From positions 1-64,000 of the forward strand of contig JAOUHU010000009.1 in assembly GCA_029884455.1 (NCBI GenBank): a DNA stretch of 64,000 nt, written 5' to 3'. The stretch is from Gammaproteobacteria bacterium (GTDB taxonomy: Bacteria; Pseudomonadota; Gammaproteobacteria; Steroidobacterales; Woeseiaceae). Shown one piece after another: positions 53,653 through 63,179 of this stretch; the first letter of the stretch is position 1; every line of letters begins with the position of its first letter. The position numbers and the translations under genes are program-made. The notes under the pieces are model-generated. The model made no database searches, had not been told where the DNA came from, and was given only the letters and a program-made list of their open reading frames with translations.

Positions 53653-53721
53653 GGGGTCAGAGCCCTTTTTCTACCACATATGGGTTACGCCCATATCTGG
53701 GAAAAAAAGGGCTCTGACCCC
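53653..53721. repeat. Palindromic element, copy 2 (18-bp outer arms, nested inner hairpin)
   Basis: GGGGTCAGAGCCCTTTTT (53653-53670) ... AAAAAGGGCTCTGACCCC (53704-53721), inner ATATGGG-ttacg-CCCATAT (53678-53696). Confidence 0.9.
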
Positions 53722-53747
53722 GGTCGGTTTATGTAGTGGCAAGGCCA

Positions 53748-53776
53748 TTGTTGCTAGCGACCGGCTATGGTATAAA
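53748..53776 (+). promoter_or_regulatory. Candidate sigma70 promoter of rpsB-tsf
   Basis: TTGTTG - 17 nt - TATAAA, about 115 nt upstream of the rpsB ATG. Confidence 0.45.
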
Positions 53777-53890
53777 GCGCGCGCCCTAGAGGCAATTAAT
53801 CCACACGAACACCGTCACGTCACGCTGGGTGCCCCACCAAAAAAGGGGTTGCGAGTCGGGGTGTTCGGAGGCCTAACCCGGAGAAATAAC

Positions 53891-54883
53891 ATGGCAGACG
53901 TATCCATGCGCCAGATGCTTGAGGCTGGCGTGCATTTTGGTCACCAGACCCGTTACTGGAACCCGAAGATGGCACCCTACATCTTTGGTGAACGTAACAA
54001 GATTCATATCATCAATCTTGAAAAGAGCCTGCCCATGGCTCGTGAAGCCGCTGCATTCGTCAAAGCGACGATTGCCGATGGCGGCAAAGTCCTGTTTGTC
54101 GGCACCAAGCGCGCCGCGCGCGAGTCGATGCGCAATCACGCTGTGCGCTGCGGCATGCCATTTGTCAGCTATCGCTGGCTCGGTGGCATGCTGACGAACT
54201 ACAAGACCATTCGCCAGTCCGTGAAGCGACTGATGACGCTGGAGAAAATGGCGGAAGAGGGCGGTTTTGAAGGCCTCACCAAGAAGGAAGTGCTGGGTCT
54301 GAGTCGCGAGCAGGAAAAGCTTGAGCGCAGTCTTGGCGGCATCAAGGAAATGCCCTCTTTGCCCGACGCCCTTTTTGTTGTCGACGTTGATCACGAAGAC
54401 ATAGCAGTTCGGGAAGCACGCAAGCTCGGTATCCCGGTAGTCGCCATTGTTGATACCAATTGTTCGCCGGAGGGCGTGGATTACATCATTCCGGGTAATG
54501 ACGACGCGATGCGCGCGATCGAGCTGTACGCCGGCATGATTGCCGATGCGGTGCTGGACGGTAAGGCATCGCTGCCTGAAGTTGCCCTGGGTGAGGACGA
54601 GTTCGTGGAACTGGACTCCGAGGGCAACGTCAAGAAGGCCGCCGGGCGGAAGAAAAAACCGGCAAAGAAGGCGACGATCAAGAAGAAAGTCGCTGCCCGA
54701 CCTGCAATCGATATGGCCGAGGCGGCGGCGCCAGTCGACGCAGAAGATGCTGCCGAGGCGAAAGTAGCGGCCAGGCCCGAGGCACCGGCGAAGAAGACTA
54801 CCAAGAAGGCCGGCAAGACAACCACAAAGAAGACCGCCAAAAAGTCCGTCAGGAAAGCGGATGGAGATGGCGATGACGATTAA
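53891..54883 (+). CDS. rpsB: 30S ribosomal protein S2 with long basic C-terminal extension
   Basis: [33 protein letters not shown]; about 80-aa Lys/Ala-rich tail [23 protein letters not shown]...[30 protein letters not shown]. Confidence 0.97.
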   Translation: MADVSMRQMLEAGVHFGHQTRYWNPKMAPYIFGERNKIHIINLEKSLPMAREAAAFVKATIADGGKVLFVGTKRAARESMRNHAVRCGMPFVSYRWLGGMLTNYKTIRQSVKRLMTLEKMAEEGGFEGLTKKEVLGLSREQEKLERSLGGIKEMPSLPDALFVVDVDHEDIAVREARKLGIPVVAIVDTNCSPEGVDYIIPGNDDAMRAIELYAGMIADAVLDGKASLPEVALGEDEFVELDSEGNVKKAAGRKKKPAKKATIKKKVAARPAIDMAEAAAPVDAEDAAEAKVAARPEAPAKKTTKKAGKTTTKKTAKKSVRKADGDGDDD

Positions 54884-55748
54884 TGCTGCGCTCGTCAAGG
54901 AGCTGCGTGAGCGTACCGGTGCCGGCATGATGGAATGCAAAAAAGCACTGGTTGAGGCGAGCGGGGATCTGGATGCCGCGGCGGAAGTGTTGCGGATCTC
55001 CGGCCAGGCGAAGGCTGACAAGAAGGCCAGCCGCATTGCTGCCGAAGGCCGGGTGGTTGTGGCGGAGGGCAATAACGAAGCCGTCATTGTGGAGATCAAC
55101 TCCGAAACCGACTTCGTTGCGAAAGACGAAAATTTTGTCGCGTTCGCCGATGCAGTTGCAGCAGTTGCGCTGCAGTCGGACGCCAGGGACGTGGTCGAGC
55201 TGGTTGAGCAAGAACTCGCTGATGGCAACACTGTCGAAACCGCCCGCACGGAACTGATCGCGAAAGTTGGCGAGAACATCAGCGTGCGCCGCATGGCACG
55301 CGTCGCATCCAGCGGCGTAATCGGCAGCTACTTGCACGGCGCCCGCATTGGCACGCTTGTAGCGCTGCAGGGTGGCAGCGCGGAATTGGCGCGCGATCTC
55401 GCAATGCATGTCGCGGCCAGCAATCCGCAGTGTATCGATGAGTCCGGAGTGCCTGAGGCGGTACTTGAATCGGAACGCCGCATCGAGACGGAGAAGGCGC
55501 AGGGTTCCGGCAAGCCGGCCGAAATCATCGCAAAGATGGTGTCCGGCCGGATCAACAAGTTCCTCAAGGAAATAACCCTGCTGGGCCAGCCCTTCGTCAA
55601 GGATCCGGATACCAGCGTTGCCAAGCTGCTGGCGGCAGCCAATGCCACTGTGACCGCGTTCGTGCGCTTCGAGGTTGGCGAAGGCATCGAAAAAAAGGTC
55701 GACAATTTTGTCGAAGAGGTCATGGCCCAGGTCAAGGGTGCGCGCTGA
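54873..55748 (+). CDS. tsf: Elongation factor Ts
   Basis: [36 protein letters not shown]; overlaps rpsB by 11 nt. Confidence 0.97.
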   Translation: MTINAALVKELRERTGAGMMECKKALVEASGDLDAAAEVLRISGQAKADKKASRIAAEGRVVVAEGNNEAVIVEINSETDFVAKDENFVAFADAVAAVALQSDARDVVELVEQELADGNTVETARTELIAKVGENISVRRMARVASSGVIGSYLHGARIGTLVALQGGSAELARDLAMHVAASNPQCIDESGVPEAVLESERRIETEKAQGSGKPAEIIAKMVSGRINKFLKEITLLGQPFVKDPDTSVAKLLAAANATVTAFVRFEVGEGIEKKVDNFVEEVMAQVKGAR

Positions 55749-55869
55749 GGTTTCTCGCTTAAGCTATTGATTTAATAGAGACCAGTAACAGCGAATACGC
55801 TAGAATAACGGCCGCCCCGGGGGTTACCAAAGCGCCCGGCAGTCGTTTCACAACAGAGAAGGCTTGCTG

Positions 55870-56592
55870 ATGAGTGATTCCCCGGTCCGGTACCGTCGCG
55901 TCCTGCTAAAGCTTAGCGGCGAAGCATTGATGGGTGACCTGGACTACGGAATCGAGCCGCAGGTAATTCAACGCATGGCCGCCGAGATCGCAACGGTGCA
56001 GAAGACCGGCATCGAAATTGCGATCGTCATCGGTGGTGGCAATATCTTTCGTGGCGCAGGCCTTGCGCGCGCCGGTATGGACCGCGTTACCGGCGATTAC
56101 ATGGGCATGCTGGCAACCGTCATGAATGCGCTCGCCATTCAGGATGCGCTCGAGTCCAAAGGCGTTTTTGCACGCGTCATGTCCGCGTTGCAGATTCACG
56201 ACGTCTGCGAAGACTATATCCGGCGCCGCGCCGTGCGCCACCTTGAGAAAGGGCGCGTGGTGATTATGGCGGCCGGTACTGGCAATCCGTTTTTCACGAC
56301 TGACACGGCGGCAAGCCTGCGTGCTATCGAAATTGGTGCCGATATTTTGCTCAAGGCCACCAAGGTGAACGGGGTCTACGATTCGGACCCGGTGACCAAC
56401 CTTCGCGCCAAACACTATAAGACGGTGAGTTTTGATACCGTGCTTGCTGACAAACTGATGGTCATGGACGCGACAGCAATTGTGATGTGTCGCGACAACT
56501 GCCTGCCGTTGCGGGTATTCGATCTCACGCGTGAAAATGCCTTGGTCGAAGCCATGTCCGGTCGGGAAATCGGCACCCTGGTGACCGCCTGA
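55870..56592 (+). CDS. pyrH: UMP kinase
   Basis: [45 protein letters not shown]. Confidence 0.97.
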   Translation: MSDSPVRYRRVLLKLSGEALMGDLDYGIEPQVIQRMAAEIATVQKTGIEIAIVIGGGNIFRGAGLARAGMDRVTGDYMGMLATVMNALAIQDALESKGVFARVMSALQIHDVCEDYIRRRAVRHLEKGRVVIMAAGTGNPFFTTDTAASLRAIEIGADILLKATKVNGVYDSDPVTNLRAKHYKTVSFDTVLADKLMVMDATAIVMCRDNCLPLRVFDLTRENALVEAMSGREIGTLVTA

Positions 56593-56626
56593 CGGCAGCA
56601 GCAAATATGAATTAGGGGCAAGTATT

Positions 56627-57184
56627 GTGTTGAATGAAATCAAGAAGCAGGCGGCCGATCGCATGGCAAAGAGCGTCGCGGCTCTGAAACTGGAGTTGAC
56701 CAAGCTGCGTACAGGTCGGGCACACACCAGTTTGCTGGATCATATAACGGTTGAGTACTACGGCAGCCAGGTGCCGCTGAACCAGGTTGCCAATGTCGGC
56801 GTCGAGGATTCGCGCACGCTCACCGTGTCTCCGTGGGAGAGGAACATGGTGTCAGTGATCGAGAAGGCAATTATGACCTCCGACCTCGGATTGAATCCTG
56901 CATCGGCCGGCAACCTGATCCGTGTGCCGTTGCCGGCGCTGACCGAGGAACGCCGCAAGGACATGATTCGCGTAGTACGCAATGAAGCCGAAGGTGGTCG
57001 TATCGCAATTCGCAATATTCGGCGCGATGCGATCAGCGATATCAAGGAATTGCTCAAGGAAAAGATGATCGGTGAAGACGAGGAGCGTCGCGGTGAAGAC
57101 GAGATTCAGACGATCACCAATAAGTATGTCGCCGAGATCGACAAGGTACTGGCCGACAAGGAAGCTGAGTTACTCGAGGTCTAG
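56627..57184 (+). CDS. frr: Ribosome recycling factor
   Basis: [32 protein letters not shown]-terminal LVA-less DKEAELLEV. Confidence 0.97.
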   Translation: MLNEIKKQAADRMAKSVAALKLELTKLRTGRAHTSLLDHITVEYYGSQVPLNQVANVGVEDSRTLTVSPWERNMVSVIEKAIMTSDLGLNPASAGNLIRVPLPALTEERRKDMIRVVRNEAEGGRIAIRNIRRDAISDIKELLKEKMIGEDEERRGEDEIQTITNKYVAEIDKVLADKEAELLEV

Positions 57185-57211
57185 AAACCTTCCCGGGTAT
57201 TGCAGCTCTCA

Positions 57212-57946
57212 ATGACATCAAATCCGAACATTCCCAAGCATGTTGCCGTAATCATGGACGGTAATGGCCGGTGGGCGCGAAAGCGTGGCTTGCCGCGGCA
57301 TATGGGGCATCGTTCGGGTGTATCGGCGGTACGCAATATTGTCGAGGTCGCCGCGAAACGTGGTGTTGATTACCTGACACTGTTTGCATTCAGCAGTGAG
57401 AACTGGAACCGGCCACGCGAGGAAGTCAGCAAGTTGATGGGCTTATTTGTCGAAGCTCTGCAACGAGAAGTTGATGAACTGCATCGTAATAATGTAAGGC
57501 TCGAATTTATCGGCGCGCGACAGCAGTTGCAGGCAAAGTTGTGCGACATGATTTCGGCCGCCGAGCGGCAGACGCACGCTAATAACGGCCTGCGCCTGCA
57601 GGTGGCCGTGGCTTACGGCGGTCGCTGGGACATTGTGCAGGCAGCGCAGTCGCTGGCGAAGCAGGTCGCAGCCGGTGAGCTGCAGCCGGGTGCCATTGAC
57701 GATGCGGCATTCTCGAACGAGTTGGCACTGAAGGGAGTTCCTGATCCTGATTTGCTCATCCGCACCGGTGGCGAGCAGCGCATCAGCAATTTTCTGCTGT
57801 GGAATCTCGCCTATGCGGAATTGTGGTTTTGCGACACCCTTTGGCCCGATTTCGGCGAGCAGCAGTTCGACAATGCGCTGGAATTTTATGCGCAGCGTGA
57901 ACGCCGTTACGGGCATACTGCTGAACAGGTAGAGGCGGCCAGTTGA
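57212..57946 (+). CDS. uppS: Undecaprenyl diphosphate synthase
   Basis: KHVAVIMDGNGRWARKRGLPRHMGHRSG..LTLFAFSSENWNRP. Confidence 0.97.
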   Translation: MTSNPNIPKHVAVIMDGNGRWARKRGLPRHMGHRSGVSAVRNIVEVAAKRGVDYLTLFAFSSENWNRPREEVSKLMGLFVEALQREVDELHRNNVRLEFIGARQQLQAKLCDMISAAERQTHANNGLRLQVAVAYGGRWDIVQAAQSLAKQVAAGELQPGAIDDAAFSNELALKGVPDPDLLIRTGGEQRISNFLLWNLAYAELWFCDTLWPDFGEQQFDNALEFYAQRERRYGHTAEQVEAAS

Positions 57947-58728
57947 TGAAGCAGCGAATTCTGACCGCGATAATTGCGTTGGCGATTCTCGGCGTGCTGT
58001 TGTTTTTCTCGCCGCCATTCTTGGTCAGTGCCGTCATTGGCTTGCTGTTGCTTGCAGGCGCTTGGGAATGGTCCGGGTTCCTGGCCAGGCGCAACAATAC
58101 AACGCGTGTCGTATACGTTCTCATGATTGGTGTCCTGATCGTCGCCATGACGACTGTGCCGGCACCACACAAGGAAATAATTTTGATGTTCAGCCTCGCC
58201 TGGTGGGCGATTGCGCTGTTCTGGACGTTTTTTTTTCCGACACCGATTGCCGAACCTGTGCGCTGGCTGGTCGGCGTATTGGTGCTGGTGCCGCTGCACG
58301 CGGCATTGATGCTGTTGTATGCCGCTGGTCCGACTGTCCTGTTGTTCGCGTTGTTGGTTGTCTGGGTTGCGGACAGTGGCGCTTACGCCGCGGGCAAGAC
58401 GCTCGGCCGGGTGAAGCTAGCGCCGCAAATCAGCCCGGGCAAGACCTGGGAAGGTGTTATTGGCGGATTGCTTGCGGTCATGTTGTTGATTGGCCTGCGT
58501 TCCTTCAAGGTCGAAACCAATTTCGCCGTGCTGGTGCCGTTTTGCCTCGGCGCTGCTGCTTTGTCGGTAGTCGGTGACCTGACGGTCAGCATGTTCAAGC
58601 GCACCGCTGGCTTGAAAGACAGTGGCACGCTGTTCCCTGGCCACGGTGGCGTGCTGGATCGCATCGACAGCGTGGCTGCCGCAGCACCATTGTTTGCGCT
58701 TGGACTGAAGTGGGCAGGTGTCCAATGA
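57946..58728 (+). CDS. cdsA: Phosphatidate cytidylyltransferase
   Basis: Multi-TM; C-terminal SVVGDLTVSMFKRTAGLKDSGTLFPGHGGVLDRIDS. Confidence 0.95.
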   Translation: MKQRILTAIIALAILGVLLFFSPPFLVSAVIGLLLLAGAWEWSGFLARRNNTTRVVYVLMIGVLIVAMTTVPAPHKEIILMFSLAWWAIALFWTFFFPTPIAEPVRWLVGVLVLVPLHAALMLLYAAGPTVLLFALLVVWVADSGAYAAGKTLGRVKLAPQISPGKTWEGVIGGLLAVMLLIGLRSFKVETNFAVLVPFCLGAAALSVVGDLTVSMFKRTAGLKDSGTLFPGHGGVLDRIDSVAAAAPLFALGLKWAGVQ

Positions 58729-58853
58729 AGCAATATTCAGTTGCTGTTCAGTTGCGCTGGCTCAGAGTCAGTGCATTGTCGCGGGAACCGGCCGGCTCGG
58801 CCGTGGTCCACTTGTACAGGAAACCAGACGGGGCGTCGATTGCCAATGGGTGA
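58725..58853 (+). pseudogene. Possible remnant of dxr (5' end only) between cdsA and rseP
   Basis: ATG overlapping the cdsA stop (ATGA) opens MKQYSVAVQLRWLRVSALSR..., reminiscent of a frameshifted Dxr start (MKQxSVLGATGSIGVSAL); 42-codon ORF overlapping the rseP start. Confidence 0.35.
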
Positions 58854-60189
58854 CTTGCTGATCAGTTTGCTGGCTTTCATCGTCGCGATAAGCGTGCTGG
58901 TCGCCGTGCACGAATATGGCCACTACATAGTCGGTCGTTGGACCGGCATGAAGGTATTGCGGTTTTCGATTGGCTTTGGCAAGCCGATCGTCAGCTGGGT
59001 GCGCGGCAAAGATCGCACCGAGTATTGCCTGTCCGCGATTCCGCTTGGCGGCTATGTGCGATTTCTCGACGGTCGCGAAGGCCCGGTGTCGCCGGAAGAC
59101 CAGGGGCGTGCGTTTGATCATCGTCCTGTCGCCGCCCGTATCGCAGTCCTGTTAGCAGGCCCGGCATTCAATTTCCTGTTCGCTATCCTTGCCTACTGGG
59201 TGATTTTCGCGAGCGGCGTGCCGACGCTGTTGCCCGCGGTCGGTGAGGTCGCGCCCGGATCACATGCGGCCCGTGCCGGATTGCAGACCGGTGACCGTAT
59301 TCTCGCGGTGGGTAACGCGAATACCGGCGACTGGGAAACGGCGCTGGTTGGGATGCTTGATCAGATGATCAGCGGTGGCGACATAACGTTGACCTTGCGT
59401 AATGACGCTGGCGTGCAGCGTTCCGCGACACTTGTCGTCGGCAGTGACGCGGCGCGGCTGACCGAACCGGGCATGTTGTTTGACGGTCTCGGCTTCGTCC
59501 CCTGGCAACCGCCGGCCGTGATTGCGAATGTTACGCCGGGCGGCGCCGCCAGCGAAGTTGATCTTGTTGCCGGTGACCGGGTAATTGCCGTTGCCGGTAG
59601 CCCGGTGCGTACCGCGGATGACCTGATCCGCGAGGTGTCGTCACGGCCCGGCGAAACGGTTGCCCTGCAATATTATCGTGACCAGGAGTTGCGGGATGTT
59701 GACATCACTATCCGCGCAGAAACCACGCAGCAGGGAGTGATCGGTCGCATCGGCGTTGCCGTCAGCAGCGATTATGGCGATCTTGCCTACTTGCGCAAGT
59801 TCGGCCCGCTGGCCGCCGTGAGTGAGTCTGTTGAGAAGACCTGGGCGACGATGACCTTCACGGTCCGCATGCTGGGGCGAATGGTGACTGGCGATGTCTC
59901 GTTGCGGAACATTAGCGGGCCTATCAAGATTGCGGAATATGCCGGCGACTCCGCGGCACGCGGCAGCCGCGAATTTTTGACATTTCTGGCGCTGGTCAGT
60001 ATCAGCCTCGGCATTCTCAATCTGCTGCCTGTGCCAGTACTTGATGGCGGGCAGATCGTATTCCAGACCGTCGAGCTGCTCAAAGGCAGCCCGGTTTCGG
60101 AACGCTCGCAAATTCTCGGCCAGCAGTTCGGTATCGTTGCCTTGATATTGCTGATGAGCTTCGCGTTTTACAACGACTTGACGGGATAG
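58846..60189 (+). CDS. rseP: RIP site-2 zinc metalloprotease RseP with PDZ domains
   Basis: VAVHEYGHYIVGRWTGMKVLRFSIGFGKP (HExxH), PDZ repeats, NLLPVPVLDGGQI. Confidence 0.96.
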   Translation: MGDLLISLLAFIVAISVLVAVHEYGHYIVGRWTGMKVLRFSIGFGKPIVSWVRGKDRTEYCLSAIPLGGYVRFLDGREGPVSPEDQGRAFDHRPVAARIAVLLAGPAFNFLFAILAYWVIFASGVPTLLPAVGEVAPGSHAARAGLQTGDRILAVGNANTGDWETALVGMLDQMISGGDITLTLRNDAGVQRSATLVVGSDAARLTEPGMLFDGLGFVPWQPPAVIANVTPGGAASEVDLVAGDRVIAVAGSPVRTADDLIREVSSRPGETVALQYYRDQELRDVDITIRAETTQQGVIGRIGVAVSSDYGDLAYLRKFGPLAAVSESVEKTWATMTFTVRMLGRMVTGDVSLRNISGPIKIAEYAGDSAARGSREFLTFLALVSISLGILNLLPVPVLDGGQIVFQTVELLKGSPVSERSQILGQQFGIVALILLMSFAFYNDLTG

Positions 60190-60199
60190 CGGTATTGCA

Positions 60200-62587
60200 A
60201 TGAAGAATTGCAGCAAAATCGGGTTCGCCCTGCTTATGACATGGTTGCTGCTACCGCCGGCTGTCGTGGCGGATGAGTTCGTCGTAACCGACATGCGGGT
60301 GGAAGGCCTGCAACGAATTTCCGAGGGTACGGTGTTCAACTATTTGCCAGTCAATATTGGCGATACGGTCGACGACATCCGTATCCAGGAGTCGATTCGT
60401 ACACTGTATTCACAGGGTCTTTTCGACAACATCGAAATGCGTCGCGACGGCGGCCTGTTGATCATAGCTGTGCATGAGCGGCCGTCGATCGAGAGCTTCC
60501 AGATTGAAGGTAACAAGGACATCAAGACCGAAGACCTGACGGAGTCGTTGCGCGGTGTCGGTCTTGCCAAGGGACGTACCTTTGATCCTTCCATCCTGGA
60601 AAACGTGCAGATGGCGCTGCGCGAGCAATACTATGATCGCGGCAAGTACGCCGTTAAGGTTGATTCGTATGTTCAGGAACGGCCGAACAACACGGTTCGC
60701 GTCGGTTTCAATATTGTGGAGGGCGACCGGGCCAGGATTCGGCAGGTGAACATCGTCGGCAACCAGATTTTCAGCGAGGAAGATATTCGCGAGAACTTTG
60801 AACTTGATACCGCCAACTGGCTGTCATGGTTCAGGCAGGACGATCGTTATTCGAAGGAAGCTCTCGAGGGAGACCTTGAAAAACTGCGATCCTTTTATAT
60901 GGACCGCGGCTATGCGGATTTTCGCGTCGACTCAACGCAGGTCGCGATTTCGCCGAACAAGAAGGATATTTTCGTCACCGTAGGCGTGCATGAAGGCGAG
61001 TTGTACAAGATTTCCGAAGTAAAACTGGTCGGCGACATGGTGATTCCCGACTTGCTGCTCAGGGCGATGGTGCTGGCGCAGCCTGGCTCGATCTTCAACC
61101 AGGCATTATTGACCCAATCGGTCGAACTGATGAAGTTCCGGCTTGGCGAACAGGGTTACGCGAATGCCGAAATTGAACCTGTGCCGGAACTGGATTACGA
61201 CACCAAGGAAGCGGCGGTTACTTTTTACGTAGATCCGAAAAGTCGCGTCTATGTGCGTCGTATCAATTTCAAAGGTATCGACCAGGTCGACGATGAGGTT
61301 TTGCGACGCGAAATGCGCCAGATGGAGAGCGCCTATCTTTCCAATCGGCTTGTAGAGAGATCCAAGATCCGACTGCAACGCCTGCCGTACATCGAATCGG
61401 TGGAAACCAAAAACGTGCCGGTGGCCGGAAGTCCGGATCTGGTCGATGTTGATTTCGAGCTCAAGTACCGGATGCCGGGCCAGTTCAGCGGTGGTATCGG
61501 CTACTCGGAATCGCAGAGCCTGATGTTGAACGGTAGTATCGTACACACAAATTTTCTTGGTACCGGCAACCGCGTTGCGCTGGAGCTGGTATCCGGTCGT
61601 TACCAAAAGCTGTACAGCCTGTCGCACACCGATCCGGCAAGGACTATTGACGGTGTGCGGCGCACTGTTGGTGTCAACTATCGCGATATCACTCAATTCA
61701 CCTCGTCATCATCGGATTTCTCGACCACCAGCGCCGGCGCTACGCTGGATTACGGTTATCCCATCTCCGAATTCCAATCGGTATCTTTCGGTCTGAACTA
61801 CCAACATGCGGAATTGCTGTCGTCAACCAACAGTACGCAGCAGGCGCAGGACTGGGTGCTGAATAACGGCGATCCGTTTCTCGAAACGGTTGGTAATGGC
61901 GGTGTGTTTTTTGGTACGGCGTACGATGCGGTCGAACTGGTAGCGGGTTGGTCATTCGATAGCCGCAATCGGGCTTTGTTTGCCGATCGCGGTACCTCGC
62001 AGCAGGTCTATGCCGCGGTGACGATTCCCGGCAGTGACGTCGAGTACTACACAGCGCGTTACAATTTCACCAAGTATTTTCCGCTCAGCCGGCGCTGGAC
62101 GCTGGCCTATAATCTCGAGACAGCAATCGGCCAGGCGTTGGGCGACACCACGGCAATACCGCCATATAAACAGTTCTACGGAGGTGGTCCCAATTCTGTG
62201 CGCGGCTTCAAGGAGTCCTACCTCGGACCCCGTGACACCTTCGGTAATCCCTACGGGGGCAACGTTATGTTTGCCAGTCAGTTAGAGCTTATACTGCCGC
62301 TGCCGCAAAAGTTCGCGACCCAGGCCCGGGCGAGCCTGTTCTACGATCTCGGCAACGTTTTTAATACCGGCGAGGTCAATTTCACGGACAAGCTGGGATC
62401 GCCGGTAGAATACAAGCCGGACTTCGACGAACTGCGTGCGTCGGTAGGTATTGGCGTACAATGGCTGTCCCCGATGGGATTGTTCCGATTCAGCTATGCG
62501 TTCCCGCTGAACGAGTATGCAGGCAACGACAGGTACTACAAAGATGAGCTGGAACGATTCCAGTTCTCCATTGGACAAGCGTTTTAA
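60200..62587 (+). CDS. bamA: Outer membrane protein assembly factor BamA
   Basis: POTRA repeats, GGPNSVRGFKESYLGPRD, C-terminal FQFSIGQAF. Confidence 0.97.
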   Translation: MKNCSKIGFALLMTWLLLPPAVVADEFVVTDMRVEGLQRISEGTVFNYLPVNIGDTVDDIRIQESIRTLYSQGLFDNIEMRRDGGLLIIAVHERPSIESFQIEGNKDIKTEDLTESLRGVGLAKGRTFDPSILENVQMALREQYYDRGKYAVKVDSYVQERPNNTVRVGFNIVEGDRARIRQVNIVGNQIFSEEDIRENFELDTANWLSWFRQDDRYSKEALEGDLEKLRSFYMDRGYADFRVDSTQVAISPNKKDIFVTVGVHEGELYKISEVKLVGDMVIPDLLLRAMVLAQPGSIFNQALLTQSVELMKFRLGEQGYANAEIEPVPELDYDTKEAAVTFYVDPKSRVYVRRINFKGIDQVDDEVLRREMRQMESAYLSNRLVERSKIRLQRLPYIESVETKNVPVAGSPDLVDVDFELKYRMPGQFSGGIGYSESQSLMLNGSIVHTNFLGTGNRVALELVSGRYQKLYSLSHTDPARTIDGVRRTVGVNYRDITQFTSSSSDFSTTSAGATLDYGYPISEFQSVSFGLNYQHAELLSSTNSTQQAQDWVLNNGDPFLETVGNGGVFFGTAYDAVELVAGWSFDSRNRALFADRGTSQQVYAAVTIPGSDVEYYTARYNFTKYFPLSRRWTLAYNLETAIGQALGDTTAIPPYKQFYGGGPNSVRGFKESYLGPRDTFGNPYGGNVMFASQLELILPLPQKFATQARASLFYDLGNVFNTGEVNFTDKLGSPVEYKPDFDELRASVGIGVQWLSPMGLFRFSYAFPLNEYAGNDRYYKDELERFQFSIGQAF

Positions 62588-62602
62588 GGAATGGAATTTA
62601 AT

Positions 62603-63139
62603 ATGAGTTTTGTAAAGAAAGGTGTTTCGGTATTTATTGGGATTGCGTTGATCGCCGGGTTTGCATTGCCGGCCGATGCACAGAATCTTCGCATTGGCGT
62701 TGTGAACATTCAGGCGCTGATGGAACAGGCACCACAAACAAAATCGGCAATGGATGCGCTGCAGGAAGAGTTTGCACCAAGGCAACGCGAGTTCATTGCG
62801 AAGCAGAAGGAATTCGAGGACCTGCAGGCGAAGGCGCAAAAAGATGCGGCCGTGATGGGAGAGACCGAGCGACGCAATGCAGAGAAGGACTTGCGCGACC
62901 TGCAACGTGAAGTTACACGTTTGCAGACTGAGTTTCGCGAAGACCTGAATCTGCGACAGAATGAGGAACTCGGCAAACTGCAGCGCGCGCTGCTCAAGGA
63001 AGTGCAGGACTATGCGCAGCAGGAAGGCTACGATCTTATCGTGGGGGATGGCGTTTTGTTCGCAAGCACGGCGGTGAATATTACACCGGCTGTGCTGCAG
63101 GCCGTCGAAGCGAATTTCCAGGCCACAGGCGCACGTTAG
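62603..63139 (+). CDS. Periplasmic chaperone Skp/OmpH family
   Basis: Signal peptide; IGVVNIQALMEQAPQTKSAMDALQEEFAPRQREF coiled-coil; between bamA and lpxD. Confidence 0.93.
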   Translation: MSFVKKGVSVFIGIALIAGFALPADAQNLRIGVVNIQALMEQAPQTKSAMDALQEEFAPRQREFIAKQKEFEDLQAKAQKDAAVMGETERRNAEKDLRDLQREVTRLQTEFREDLNLRQNEELGKLQRALLKEVQDYAQQEGYDLIVGDGVLFASTAVNITPAVLQAVEANFQATGAR

Positions 63140-63179
63140 TATCGGCGTTGCCAGGTTGGCCGGATTTGTGGCTCCAGTA

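Noticed and set aside
53501-53890. Upstream extension of the rpsB ORF
   Set aside because: Crosses the map start, palindrome copy 2 and the promoter; S2 starts at 53891 ([10 protein letters not shown]).
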